Assembly: GCA_963726775.1 (NCBI GenBank)
Contig: CAVSDL010000001.1
Location: 248,001-312,000 of the forward strand
Reading direction: 5' to 3'
Source of the DNA: CAIWHR01 sp963726775
GTDB taxonomy: Bacteria > Pseudomonadota > Gammaproteobacteria > Burkholderiales > Casimicrobiaceae
Length of the DNA stretch: 64,000 nt
The position numbers and the translations under genes were made by a program. This document shows positions 8,880 through 19,500 of this stretch, one piece after another; position 1 is the first letter of the stretch, and the number at the start of each line of letters is the position of its first letter. The notes below the pieces were generated by a model. It saw only the letters and a list, made by a program, of their open reading frames with translations. It ran no database searches and had not been told where the DNA came from.

Positions 8880-9149
8880 ATGAACCATCAATCCACGATT
8901 CAGGCCGCGATTGCCGGCATCCTGGCGCTTGGCGTCGCCGCGACGGCGTTGGCGCAGCCCGCACCCGAGCCCACCGGTAGCGAAAAATGCTACGGCATCG
9001 CGAAGGCCGGCAAGAATGAATGCGGCACCGCAAAGCATGCGTGCGCGGGCCTCGGCGCCAAGACCGACAACGACCCGAACGAGTGGAAGTACGTCCCGAA
9101 GGGCACGTGCGAAAAGGTCGGAGGCAAGACCGCGCCGGCCAAGGCTTGA
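8880..9149 (+). CDS. Bufferin precursor peptide (DUF2282 family, copper-binding RiPP)
   Basis: 89 residues after a clear AGGAG ribosome site (8869-8873). Signal peptide MNHQSTIQAAIAGILALGVAATALA, cleavage after A25. The mature part has four cysteines at 37, 48, 55 and 77 in the family pattern EKCYGIAKAGKNECGTAKHAC and PKGTCEK. DUF2282 proteins are substrates of DUF692/DUF2063 enzymes that convert cysteines to thiooxazole-type heterocycles; the product is exported and binds copper. Downstream genes supply exactly these enzymes. Expression is probably driven by the upstream ECF sigma. Confidence 0.92.
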   Translation: MNHQSTIQAAIAGILALGVAATALAQPAPEPTGSEKCYGIAKAGKNECGTAKHACAGLGAKTDNDPNEWKYVPKGTCEKVGGKTAPAKA

Positions 9150-9203
9150 CGCGAGCACGTTGGTCGCCCCGGCCGCGCGGCTTGCTGCGCCGACGTTCGC
9201 CCG

Positions 9204-10046
9204 ATGACGCTGCCGGAAAACCCGCTTGCCGCCGCGGCCGGCATCGGCCTGCGGGCCCAGCATCTGCGGCAGGTGCAGGCCGAACACCCGCGGGTTGCGT
9301 GGTTCGAGGTTCACAGCGAAAACTACTACGCCGACGGCGGCCCTGCGCTCGCGGCCCTTGACCGCATCCGCGCGGACTACCCGCTCTCGCTGCACGGCGT
9401 CGGGATGTCGCTGGGTTCTGCCGGCCCGCTCGACCGCTCCCATCTCGCCAAGCTCGAGCGGCTCGTCGCCCGCATCGAGCCCGCCTTCGTCTCCGAGCAC
9501 CTCTGCTGGAGCAGCGTCTCCGGCCGGCACCTGAACGACCTGCTGCCGCTTCCATACACCGAGGAAGCCCTCGCGCACGTCTGCGGCCATGTGACGGCCG
9601 TACAGGATTTCCTCGGCCGCGAACTGCTGGTCGAGAACGTTTCGTCGTATCTCGCATTCGCGGCGTCGACGATGCCGGAGTGGGAATTCGTGGCCGCGGT
9701 TGCGCGACGAACAGGCTGCAAACTGCTGGTCGACGTCAACAATATCTACGTCAATGCGGTCAACCACGGTTTCGATGCGGAAACGTATCTCGCCGCAATG
9801 CCATCGGATGCGGTCGCGGAGATCCATCTGGCGGGGTTCGACGCCAGCGGTCCCTGCCTGATCGACACCCACGGCACGCCCGTTTCCGCTGCCGTCTGGG
9901 CGCTCTATCGCAGCGCGATTGCGCGTTTCGGACCGCGGCCGACGCTGATCGAATGGGACACCGACATCCCGCCGCTTGCCACGCTGCTGTCCGAGGCGGC
10001 GACGGCGCAAACGATTCTCGAGGCGCGCGATGCCCTCGCTGCGTGA
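9204..10046 (+). CDS. DUF692 multinuclear iron oxidase of the bufferin pathway (MbnB/BufB-like)
   Basis: 280 residues, TIM-barrel DUF692 family. Likely metal ligands are visible in EVHSENYY (residues 35-42), LHGVGMS, SEHLCW, LVENVSSY, DVNNIYVN, EIHLAGF, DTHGTPV and EWDTDIP. Family members use two or three irons and O2 to modify cysteine side chains in a peptide substrate. Here the substrate should be the DUF2282 peptide 54 bp upstream. It overlaps the next gene by 17 bp, so the two are probably co-translated and act as a complex. Confidence 0.92.
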   Translation: MTLPENPLAAAAGIGLRAQHLRQVQAEHPRVAWFEVHSENYYADGGPALAALDRIRADYPLSLHGVGMSLGSAGPLDRSHLAKLERLVARIEPAFVSEHLCWSSVSGRHLNDLLPLPYTEEALAHVCGHVTAVQDFLGRELLVENVSSYLAFAASTMPEWEFVAAVARRTGCKLLVDVNNIYVNAVNHGFDAETYLAAMPSDAVAEIHLAGFDASGPCLIDTHGTPVSAAVWALYRSAIARFGPRPTLIEWDTDIPPLATLLSEAATAQTILEARDALAA

Positions 10047-10809
10047 CCTGCAGCAATCGTTCGCCGAAGCCGTGCTGGCCACGGACCGCGGAACGCCCTC
10101 CATTGCGATCGTCCCCGCGTCGAGCGGGGCCGGACGAATGGCGATCTACCGCACCGCCCTATTCGCCAACTACCGCAATGCGCTCGGCGCGACCTATCCG
10201 GTACTGAAGCGGCTGCTCGGCGCGCCCTTTTTCCACGCGGCCGTCGATGCGTTCGTCCGTGCGCATCCGTCGACCAGCGGCGACCTCAATGTCTATGGCG
10301 ACGGATTCGGGCCGTTTCTCGCAGGCTATCCGCCGGCCGCGGAGCTGCCCTACCTCGCGGACGTTGCGCGGCTCGAATGGGCGATCGACGAGGCCGCCCG
10401 GGCGGCCGATTGCGACCGGGCGCCCGCATCGGTGCTGGCGGAGTTGGCGGCCGTGGCGCCGGAGCGGTTGCCCATGCTGCGGTTCACGCTCGACCCGTCG
10501 TGCCGGCTCGTCGCCTCCTGCTTTCCGATCCGGCGCATCTGGCAGGTGAACCAACCGGGCCACACCGGCGACGAACGCGTGTCGCTCGAAGAAGGCGCCG
10601 AAACGCTCCTGATCCGTCGCGATGCGGACGGTGTGTCAGTGGAGCGCATCGGGACCGGCGAGTTTGCGTGGCTGGCCGCCTTGGCCGCGAACGCGCCTCT
10701 CGGGGAGGCGATCGACGCCGCGCAGCGCGCGGACTTCGCATTCGATTTCGGAAGCGCGCTGCGAACCCACGTCGCCTCGGGAACGATCGCGTCCGTCATC
10801 GTTCATTGA
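10030..10809 (+). CDS. DUF2063 partner protein of the bufferin pathway (MbnC/BufC-like)
   Basis: 259 residues from the ATG at 10030, inside the end of the DUF692 gene. The N-terminal part (SLRDLQQSFAEAVL, then RMAIYRTALFANYRNALGATYPVLKRLLG) is the DUF2063 DNA-binding-like helical domain. The C-terminal half is the MbnC-type beta domain. The partner binds the leader of the precursor and the iron enzyme to form the active maturation complex. The overlap with the DUF692 gene fits an obligate heterodimer. Confidence 0.9.
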   Translation: MPSLRDLQQSFAEAVLATDRGTPSIAIVPASSGAGRMAIYRTALFANYRNALGATYPVLKRLLGAPFFHAAVDAFVRAHPSTSGDLNVYGDGFGPFLAGYPPAAELPYLADVARLEWAIDEAARAADCDRAPASVLAELAAVAPERLPMLRFTLDPSCRLVASCFPIRRIWQVNQPGHTGDERVSLEEGAETLLIRRDADGVSVERIGTGEFAWLAALAANAPLGEAIDAAQRADFAFDFGSALRTHVASGTIASVIVH

Positions 10810-10872
10810 TGTCAGGTGCGCGTTGCGCATGCGACCCATCGAGATTCAATTTCCGGCCGGAAAGGCACGACC

Positions 10873-11334
10873 ATGGAATCCATCGCTTTGCCGCTGGCGC
10901 AACGCGCCGTTCGCCTCTACGCCCGCGTTGTCCGCCCGATCGAAAGGCTGCAACCGCTTCTAGCGCTGGTGATACGGGTCTACGTTGCGCGCGTGTTCTT
11001 CGCATCGGGGCTCATCAAGCTCGAGAACTGGGCGGGAACGCTTGCCTTGTTCGAGAACGAATTCCACGTCCCGGCCCTCTCGCCGCACCTCGCGGCGCTG
11101 CTCGGAACGGCGGCCGAACTCACGCTGCCGGTGCTGCTGGTGCTGGGGCTCGGTACGCGAGCGATCGCGTTGGCGCTGTTCGTGTTCAATATCGTCGCGG
11201 TCACTTCGTACCCGGATCTGAGCGACGCCGGGTTCAAGGACCATGTGCTCTGGGGCGCGCTCCTGATCGTGACCATTGTCTACGGCCCGGGAAAGCTCGC
11301 ACTCGACAATTGGCTCGCAAGGCGCTACGTGTAA
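10873..11334 (+). CDS. DoxX-family inner-membrane protein of the bufferin operon
   Basis: 153 residues from the ATG at 10873; the upstream ATG at 10816 would start only 6 bp after the DUF2063 stop and gives a non-hydrophobic leader. Four hydrophobic segments (about 35-55, 75-95, 100-115, 125-140) with the DoxX marker FFASGLIKLENW. It is a frequent last gene of DUF2282/692/2063 operons. A role in thiol/redox balance or membrane steps of maturation is suggested by context but not established. Confidence 0.85.
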   Translation: MESIALPLAQRAVRLYARVVRPIERLQPLLALVIRVYVARVFFASGLIKLENWAGTLALFENEFHVPALSPHLAALLGTAAELTLPVLLVLGLGTRAIALALFVFNIVAVTSYPDLSDAGFKDHVLWGALLIVTIVYGPGKLALDNWLARRYV

Positions 11335-11827
11335 TCCGGTTGCCGGCGCCGCGATGCGTGACGGCGCAACGCGCGTCGTTGAATCGACTACGGAAAACCC
11401 AGCGCCGATCGCAGGGCCCGAGCGCCTTCGGTCACCGGTCGACCGACGCCGTTCGAGTCGGCGCGCGCCGCGCACGACCCTTCGATCAGAGGGGACTCAT
11501 TCAACGCTTGTCCTTGGCGGCACTTCGGTAGATCATTTTCGCCGGCAGGTCGAATTCAACGATCGCCCGAACGGATGGCCCGGCCCGGAGAACGAGGCCC
11601 GATGAATGGCGCAGGCGGCGTGTTGACCATGCGCCGATCAACGCAGTCAATCGAAGTGGACGCCCGTTGGTGCAGTAACGCTGGTCCGGGGGAGTCGATC
11701 GCCATGTCTCGTCGCGCGTCCCCGCTATGGCCGCAGACCCATCGTTTCGTCCGCGGCGGCTGGCCTGCTTGCAGCAAATGACAAGAGCCAGTCCGTAACC
11801 ACCAATCCAGAGGAGGCATTGACTCTC
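11335..11827 (+). other. Intergenic stretch, 493 bp
   Basis: Between the DoxX gene and the phospholipase. I see no convincing coding region (short ORFs here lack homology-like features) and no clear terminator. It ends with a strong AGGAGG ribosome site at 11811-11816 for the next gene. Confidence 0.5.
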
Positions 11828-13940
11828 ATGAGCAATATCGATCGCCGCAAATTTCTACAGGTGCTGGGTTCCGGCGCCTTTGCCACCGCGCTGCCCGACA
11901 GCATCAGCAAGGCGCTCGCCATTCCGGCGCACAACCGCACCGGCACGATTGCAGATGTGGAGCACATCGTCATCCTGACGCAGGAAAACCAGTCCTTCGA
12001 CCACTATTTCGGCACCCTGCGCGGCGTGCGCGGATTCGCCGATCCGCGCGCGGTCACACTGCCGAATGGCCGGCCGGTCTGGTATCAACCCAACGTGCCC
12101 GACACCTATGGCCTGGGCGTTGCTGAATTGCCGCCGTTCCGCGTGAATCTGCCGAGTCTGGGTCTGACCTATCTGCCCGGCACGCCACACGACTGGAGCG
12201 ACTGCCACGAAGCCTGGAATCTCGGGAAATACGACCAGTGGGTGCCGGCCAAGACGCCGTATACGATGACGTACCTGAAGCGCGTCGACATCCCCTACCA
12301 CTTCGCGCTGGCGGATGCCTTCACCGTCTGCGACGCCTATTACTGCTCGTCGATGGGCCCGACCGATCCCAATCGCTACCACATGTGGACCGGCTGGTGC
12401 GGCAACGATGGAAACGGCGGAGGACCCGTCATCAGCAACGCCGAGGCGGGGTACGACTGGAACACGTTTCCGGAACGCATGCAGGCGGCAGGTATCACCT
12501 GGAAGGTCTATCAGGATGTCGGTGCCGGACTGACCGCAGATGAATACTGGGGATGGGGGAGCTCCCTACATCGGCAACTACGGCGACAACTCGCTGCTGT
12601 ATTTCCACCAGTACCAGAATGCGCTGCCGGGCACGCCGCTTGCCGACCGCGCCAAGACCGGCACCAACATCTTGGCGGGCGGAACCCTGTTCGACGTCTT
12701 CCGTGCCGACGTGGAGAGTGGCAAGCTGCCGCAGGTGTCCTGGATCGCCGCGCCGGAAGCCTATACCGAACACCCGAACTGGCCGTCGAACTTCGGCGCC
12801 TGGTACATCTCGGGATTCCTCGACATCCTGACTTCCAATCCCGACGTGTGGTCCAAGACGATCCTGTTCGTCAACTGGGACGAGAACGACGGTAGTTTCG
12901 ATCACATCGTGCCGCCGACGCCCCCGCAGACGAGCGCGAACGGGCTTTCGACGGTCGACATCACCAACGAGATCTTTGCCGGCAGTCCGGGCAATGTCAG
13001 CGGCCCCTACGGTTTTGGAACGCGGGTTCCGTTGCTCGCGATCTCGCCCTGGAGCAAGGGCGGCTGGGTCAATTCGCAGGTGTTCGATCACACGTCGATG
13101 ATCCGCTTCATCGAAAAGCGCTTCGAACACGAACACCCGGGCCTGGTCGAGCCCAACATCACCAAGTGGCGTCGTGCGGTGGCCGGCGACCTGACGTCGA
13201 TATTCAATTTCAAGACGCCCAACGACCACAAGGTAAAGCTGCCCAGCACCGCGGGCTACGTGCCGCCGGACAACGACACTCACCCCGACTATCCTGTGAC
13301 GCTGTCGAACGTGACGGTCGGCGTACCGACGCAGGAGCCTGGCATCCGCCCGGCACGCGCGCTGCCCTACGAGTTCGATGTGCACGGCAGTGCGAAGTTC
13401 TCGGACAAGACCTTCCGCCTGCGATTTGCCAATACCGGCGGCGCCACCGCAGTATTCCAGGTCCGTTCGGGGAATGCGGCCGATCTGCCGCGCAGCTATA
13501 CCGTCGAGGCCGGCAAGCAGCTCGCTGACACGTGGAACGTCGGCCCCTCCTATGATCTCTCGGTCTACGGTCCCAATGGCTTCATGCGCTCCTTCAAGGG
13601 CAGTGTTGCCGACGGCACCATGCGCTCCAGGCTCGATGTGCGCGCGAAATACGACACCGACGACGACGGCGGGATAACGCTGGACATCACCAACAACGGC
13701 GAACACAACGCTGCGGTGACGGTGCTCGATGCCTACACCGGCAAGAAGTTCACGAAGCTGCTGGAACGCCATGAAGATCTCGACCACGACTGGTCGCTGC
13801 ACGGCTTTCATGGATGGTACGACCTCATCGTCCGGGTCGAGGGCGACGCCGCCTTCGAATACCGGCTCGCGGGTCACGTGGAAACCGGCAAGGACAGCAT
13901 CACGGATCCGGTGCTTGGCGGATACCCGCTGCATACCTGA
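11828..13940 (+). pseudogene. Tat-exported phospholipase C (phosphoesterase family), frameshifted at about 12555-12559
   Basis: Reads as one phospholipase C of about 700 residues once a single base is removed. The start ATG at 11828 follows AGGAGG by 11 nt. A Tat signal (DRRKFLQVLGSGAFATALP) precedes the catalytic domain, with the nucleophile-region motif VILTQENQSFDHYFGTLRG and DPNRYHMWTG. After GWG the frame is lost in a run of five Gs (12555-12559). Reading four Gs continues as GAPYIGNYGDNSLLYFHQY. The second part holds NWDENDGSFDH and two C-terminal DUF756 beta domains. The enzyme cleaves phosphatidylcholine-type lipids outside the cytoplasm. Real mutation and sequencing error both fit; I favour error. 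Confidence 0.85.
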
Positions 13941-14143
13941 GATCTATCGCGCGATCGGGTCCCCGCCGGCAGCCGTGCTTGCTGCCGGCGGTGCCTTACA
14001 GGGCCAGTTTCAATTTTCCTTCCAACCGGGCGGGGGCGTGGGCCGCCGTGTACGGCGCTGCCCGCGGTTTCGAACGCCTGCATGCGCGGCGCGCGCACGA
14101 CGGGCGGCATACGGGCCGGCGCCACGCCGATGACGGAGCGAAC

Positions 14144-14986
14144 ATGCAGCTTGACGACCAGCGGGCGAGCGACAACGTCGAGGACCGGCGTGGAATCGGC
14201 ATGGTCGGTGGCGGACTGGGCGTCGGTGGAATCGTGATCGGCCTCATCGCCTATTTCCTCGGCTTCGACCCCGGCACCGTAATGAGCGTGGCCGAGCAGG
14301 TGGCTCCTCAGCGCGAAACGCGCGCGGCCCCCAGGGGCGCACCGGCGGACGCGATGGGGAAATTCGTGTCCAAGGTCCTGGGCAGCACCGAGGCCGTCTG
14401 GAGCAGGGTCTTTCAGCAGTCGGACGCCGCGTACCGGCCGCCGACCCTGGTTCTCTACGACGGGCAGGTGGGCTCGGCCTGCGGCATGGGGCAATCGGCC
14501 ATGGGCCCCTTCTACTGCCCCAATGACGAAAAGCTCTACATCGACCTCTCGTTCTTCCGCGACCTGCAGACGCGCTTCCATGCCCCGGGCGATTTCGCCC
14601 AGGCCTACGTGATCGCCCACGAGGTAGGCCACCACGTGCAGAAGCTCACCGGCACCTTCCAGAAGATCGAAGCTAGGCGCGGGCGCGTTTCCCAGGCCGA
14701 ATACAATCGGACTTCCGTGCGCATGGAGTTGCAGGCCGATTGCTATGCGGGCGTCTGGGGACACCACGCGGGCACCATGAATCAGCTGGACCCCGGCGAC
14801 ATCGCCGAAGCGCTCAATGCCGCGACGGCGATCGGGGACGACCGCCTGCAGAAGCAGACTCAGGGCCGCGTCGTGCCCGAATCGTTCACCCACGGTACAT
14901 CGGAACAGCGCGTGCGCTGGTTCAAGCGCGGCATGGACTCGGGCCGCCCGAAGGACTGCGACACGTTCTCGACCCGCTCGCTTTGA
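14144..14986 (+). CDS. Neutral zinc metallopeptidase, YpfJ/KPN_02809 family
   Basis: 280 residues from the ATG at 14144 with GGAG just upstream. N-terminal soluble stub, one membrane segment (about 21-40, Gly-rich then IGLIAYFLG), then an extracytoplasmic peptidase domain with the zinc motif HEVGHH at 159-164 and the downstream ELQADCYAGVWGHH, which supplies the third ligand. The conserved CGMGQSAMGPFYCP motif is present. Substrate unknown; probably anchored in the inner membrane facing the periplasm. Confidence 0.88.
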   Translation: MQLDDQRASDNVEDRRGIGMVGGGLGVGGIVIGLIAYFLGFDPGTVMSVAEQVAPQRETRAAPRGAPADAMGKFVSKVLGSTEAVWSRVFQQSDAAYRPPTLVLYDGQVGSACGMGQSAMGPFYCPNDEKLYIDLSFFRDLQTRFHAPGDFAQAYVIAHEVGHHVQKLTGTFQKIEARRGRVSQAEYNRTSVRMELQADCYAGVWGHHAGTMNQLDPGDIAEALNAATAIGDDRLQKQTQGRVVPESFTHGTSEQRVRWFKRGMDSGRPKDCDTFSTRSL

Positions 14987-15077
14987 GGGGTCCGGCTTCG
15001 ACCGCGCGTGCGAGGATTTTCTGCGGGTTACCCGTTTGTGTCCGGCGAACCTGGCGCTACTCAGATTGAGCAAGCCA

Positions 15078-15122
15078 GGTCATTGAATCTTGGGGTGGCT
15101 GATGGGACTCGAACCCACGACA
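15078..15122 (-). repeat. Left direct repeat: 3' fragment of tRNA-His (putative attachment site)
   Basis: 45 bp matching 23932-23976 at 43 of 45 positions (mismatch only at 15088-15089). Positions 15090-15122 are 33 identical bases covering CCA, acceptor and T arm of tRNA-His on the minus strand. The rest of the tRNA is absent here. This is the geometry expected when an element inserts into a tRNA 3' end and leaves a partial copy at the far side. Confidence 0.88.
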
Positions 15123-15397
15123 TAAACGCGGCGGAGCTGCGTGCAGACCGGCTTGCGTGGGCCGTTCGCGTCGCCGCAGGTCGCGGCAAATGCTGCAGGG
15201 TCCACCAGGGCGCTCATCGGTATCGGCGCGGCGGTGGGGACGGCGGGAATCTCGGTGGCCGGAAAGTCGCTCGTCGGGTGGGCGGAAGGCGACGGCCCGG
15301 GACCCTGCGCGATCGCCTTGGGCGCGACGAGCGGGCAGTCGGACACCCAAGCCGCCAATCCAGCAAAGAACGCGACGCCGGAAAGCGCGGGCCGCAT
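15080..15397 (-). CDS. Possible small exported protein running into the tRNA-His fragment
   Basis: A 105-residue frame from the ATG at 15397 starts with a plausible signal peptide (MRPALSGVAFFAGLAAWVSD), then a Pro/Ala-rich part and a Cys pair (TCGDANGPRKPVC). The last 15 or so codons read through the tRNA-His fragment, so the C-terminus was probably created by the junction. The opposite strand is also open over most of the stretch. No family recognised; low confidence that it is expressed. Confidence 0.3.
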   Translation of the reverse strand: MRPALSGVAFFAGLAAWVSDCPLVAPKAIAQGPGPSPSAHPTSDFPATEIPAVPTAAPIPMSALVDPAAFAATCGDANGPRKPVCTQLRRVYVVGSSPISHPKIQ

Positions 15398-15930
15398 GGA
15401 TAGCCTAGGGATCGGCAAGCTGTTCGGCCGTTGACCCGACGAAGTGTCGGGACGCGCTGATTCCGCGCCAATGTGGGTTCATTTCGCGACCTAACCGCCG
15501 GGATTCTAGCCTCCCACAACTCGAACCCCAATCCGGAAACACGGCTGAATTCATATTGAATTCAAGGGCTACCAAGGGCCGAAGCCCCGTCCTGGCCCGG
15601 CATACGCCGGGCATGCATGCGCACACTGCTCGGATGAAAGCACAGACAGAGACGTGCGATCTTCAACTCCGAATGGCTCTCGGTGAGCAACGTTGAACCT
15701 GTCAGAAATGACAGGTGACATCCGCAATGCCGTGCCATACCCTCAACAGGTCCGCCCGCAGCATTGCATTCGGCAAAGCTCGTACGTCTAAGTGATCCAT
15801 CGAATTCTTGCCGCTTTTCGATGAGGCAGTTGCTTGGGCTGAGATCGGGCACCGTCCAGCAATAGCGCAGGATCCTTCACAACCCACTTGCTAACACGTC
15901 CTTTTTGTCAGTCCAACGAAGGAGCGTCAA
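15398..15930 (+). other. Non-coding left part of the tRNA-His island
   Basis: 533 bp without a convincing gene. It holds two copies of TGAATTCA (15546-15553 and 15557-15564), 11 bp apart centre to centre, which could be a regulator site, and a perfect 8-bp hairpin with a GAAA loop (15697-15716). Composition is less GC-rich than the flanking chromosome, especially toward 15900. Confidence 0.5.
15697..15716. other. Perfect hairpin with GAAA loop
   Basis: Arms ACCTGTCA and TGACAGGT with loop GAAA. There is no T-tract after it on either strand, so it is not a typical intrinsic terminator. It could be a protein-binding palindrome or an RNA element upstream of the small secreted-protein gene at 15931. 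Confidence 0.5.
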
Positions 15931-16275
15931 ATGAAAAGCAAATTGATCGCCCTATTTTGTTCGATGCTCGTAAGCCAGCAATCGCTCGCCGCACAGGCCG
16001 TCTGCGTCGGCCCAATAAGTCAGATCACGCAGAGTAACGGCAAGGTGATCATATTCGTCGGCGCAGGGTCGCAAATAGGCATAAATATTTGCTCTCTTGA
16101 TACGACGATGAATCTCACCACGCCCGCACAGTGCAAGTCCTACTTGAACCAGATCTATCTTGCCTACGCTCTACAGAAAACGGTAGACCTTTGGATCATG
16201 AACGCGCCAACAACCAGCTGCTCCAGCATAACAAACTGGTTCGCCGCCGACGTTCAGATCATTCAGATGTATTAG
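15931..16275 (+). CDS. Small secreted protein of unknown function, next to RHS gene
   Basis: 114 residues with AAGGAG 8 nt before the ATG. Signal peptide MKSKLIALFCSMLVSQQSLAAQA, then a mature domain of about 90 residues with four cysteines (CVGP, ICSL, QCKS, SCSS), suggesting two disulfides. Lower GC than the flanking chromosome, like the RHS gene that follows 240 bp later in the same direction. I do not recognise the family. Position suggests an accessory protein of the RHS system. Confidence 0.7.
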   Translation: MKSKLIALFCSMLVSQQSLAAQAVCVGPISQITQSNGKVIIFVGAGSQIGINICSLDTTMNLTTPAQCKSYLNQIYLAYALQKTVDLWIMNAPTTSCSSITNWFAADVQIIQMY

Positions 16276-16514
16276 CAAGTCCCTTTCGATGCCTCCGTTT
16301 CGCTTCGCCGACATGTTTCGGCGCTTGTGCGCGCCTACCCGCGTGCAAGTGACGTGAAGGCAGCTTCGGCTATTTGTTGATCGTAGCGTTTTTCGTACAT
16401 GGTCCTGCTCGTATGAACTTCGTGCGGAACTGGAGCGCGGCCCGAATCGTCGCTGCTCAAGTCGCCTTTGGGGGAACAATCGTGCTTCGCGAGCTTGGTA
16501 GCCCACATGCAAAG

Positions 16515-19500
16515 ATGAGGAAGCGTTCGAGTCCAGGCAAATCGGTGCGATTGGCGCCTGTTTCGGCGCAAACCAACGATACACACGCGCCACTGGATCG
16601 CGTCATTTCGCGCACATCGCTACACACCGTGACCCTCTCGCAGCGCGTCGCAGCACTCATTTCACTATTGGCCTTCACGCTCCAACCGATCCTGGCAAGC
16701 GCCCAGGCAACTAGAGTGATCCCCGATGTCGCGTTGAATTCGTTGATGGCGCGTGAGTCCGCCCAGAACGACAACCCCAGCCGGCTCCTTAGTCAGTTGC
16801 GCCTCGCTCAAGGCACCGACGCCCATATCATGGCGACGACCCCGCCCGACGATGACGATGGCGGCATTTTGTCAATCATCGCTGCGCTCAAACCGCGCAA
16901 ATGTGTACTGACTGCAACTCCGACGCCGGCTTCGATCGGCGCCACCCTTACATTGACGGTGACAGGGTGCACTTCGAATCCGAACAGTTATGTTTGGACC
17001 GGCGCCGGAATCGCTACTGGCCAGACAACGACGGTGCCTACACTTTCTGTAACCGCGCCAGGAACACCCAATACATACGCTTACGCCGTAGTTGCGCGCC
17101 GTCAGAACATACCATCGGACCCAGTCAATGTTTCGGTGCCGGTCATTGTCCCGCCGCCGCCAACATTCACGTTGTTCAACGCAACGCCAATCGCGGTCGG
17201 GGCTGGTCAAAACCCCCAGATAACCTTTACTGTCAGCGGACAGTCCGCGTTGCAATATTTCTACGGTTCGCAATCCGTCAATCCCACTGCCATCGCTGGT
17301 AACTCCTATACGTTCCCAAGCCCGGGGGCCGAAGGCGTCTTCCTCCTCCGCGTTCAAGCCACGAATGCGGGAGGCACAACCGAGCGGTCCGTTCTCGTTG
17401 CAGTGTCGGCACCTCCCTCCCCGGACCTCGTTGCTGTGCCGACGTCGACGGTGAATGTCGGCACGATCGCCGGCGCATTTGCCGTAACAGACAGTGGCGC
17501 CGCCGCCTATACGATTCCCATACAGATACCGCCGGGAACCGCGGGGATGCAACCATCCCTCGCGTTCAGCTACAGCAGCCAAGGCGGGAACGGCACGCTT
17601 GGGATTGGTTGGAGTTTGACCGGGCTGTCTGCCGTTACGCGTTGCCCGAAAACGCTGGCGCAAGACGGCGTCAAGAACGGGATCAACTACGACACCAACG
17701 CGAACAACGACGCATTCTGTCTTGACGGCGAGCGCCTGGTGCAGGTAGCCACCAAGACGGACACGTCCGAATGCGGCACGTCCTGCATCGAATACCGGAC
17801 TGAGCGCGATGCCTTCAGTCGCGTGTACCGATTCGATGATCCCATTACGGTGGTGGGTCCCTTGCGCTTCCGGGTCTACACCAAATCGGGTCAGGTTCTC
17901 GACTATGGATCGCGCTTCCTTCTGGCAAGTCTTGGCTGGGCCGAACGCCAGGATTGCCGGCCGACCCCCGCGAACCCAACGGGAATATGCCAGCCGATCG
18001 ATCGCGCAAACGTTGCCAAGATGTGGCTGCTCGATCGCGTTTCCGATCGCGTGGGCAATCGCATGGACATCGATTACGAAGGCGATGTGATCTTCGGTCC
18101 GTCCCCGGGAGTCGCTTTAACTAGTGATCAGGCCGTCGCGGCTTTCCCGCCGACCGAGCCGCGCGTGAGCGAAATTCGCTACACGCTCAACGCCTCCGGA
18201 AAAACCTATCAGCGAGTGAAATTCGCATACAGCCAGCGCCTCGGATCTGATCAGCATCGAGCCTACGATCAGGGCGGCGGAGAGTCACTGCTGTCGCGCA
18301 AGCTCGACACCGTTCAGACCTATACCGGAGCCAGTGCCACCGCTCCCACCGGGACGCTGGTCAAAGAATATCGCCTGGCGTACGGATACGGCAGCTACTC
18401 TGGCCGAATGCGCCTCAATTCCATTCAGGAATGCGACGGGTCGTCCAACCTCTGCCTGCCAGCAACGTCATTTGACTGGACGGACACCACTTCGCCCGGA
18501 TTTAACGGCGCTGGATCGGCGCCAAACCTCTTTCCGGGTGGCGATTCGAATGCCTTCAAAGAATTCCACGTTGCGGACATAACCGGCGATGGCCGCACGG
18601 ACTTGATGCGGCGGTATGGGAGCGGTCGCGCATCGTTCTGCACTTCCACTCCAACCAACATCGTGACCTGCGGATTCTCCGATCCCAGCATTCCTATCAC
18701 ATCGCATGACCAGTGGCTGGTTGCCGATTTCACGGGCGACGGGAAGGCGGATCTATTGGGGCTGGGAGGCACGCCGGGCGACAGAATCGTCATTTGCCCG
18801 ATGAACAGTGCCGGAACGGGCTTGGATCCCTGCACGCAAACCAGCGTACCAGGTGCAACGGATGGCTACATGTTGCAGGGTGATTTCAACGGCGACGGAA
18901 GAATCGATTTCATGTTCTACCGCGGCTTTGGCACGGACGTCGCCGGCAACTTAATCTACAAGTTCGATCTCCATCTTTCAACCGGAAGTGGCTTGGCTGC
19001 CGCCATCGCACTTCAACTGTTGCGCGATGCAAGTGGGCCGACGTCAGGTATCGATCTCGGAAAACTACTGGTCGTCGGCGACTTCGACGGCGACGGTCGC
19101 GCCGACATTGCACAGAAACGTACGTTGAATGACGGCTGGTCATGCATCAACGACCCGCTCAATGTGCCGGGCAAGACCGACTGCCAGTGGCGCGTCTATT
19201 TCGCGGATTTCGGCCCCACGACCGGCGGTTTCGTCGCGCCCTCAGGCTGGACCGAAGGTTCGTTGTTTACCGCGGACCGTTCAACGCTGGGCGATTTCAA
19301 CGGTGACGGGCTGGCCGATGTCGCTACGCCGATCAAGGATGCGGTCGGCACGTTCACGGGACAGTGGCAAGTTTGCCTGTCTACGGGTGAGGGATCGTTT
19401 TCGCGCGCCAAACTGGACGCCAACCTCAACGCCACCTATGTATCGACCTGCCACATCATTTCCGGATTGCTCGTCGGTGGCTTGGATAACGTCCTCTTAG

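Noticed and set aside
15141..15434. Plus-strand ORF of 97 codons at the island's left end
   Set aside because: No ribosome site or family features; the opposite strand has at least a signal-peptide-like start.
15562..15852. Minus-strand ORF of 96 codons in the island
   Set aside because: No signal, domain or ribosome site; spans the hairpin at 15697.
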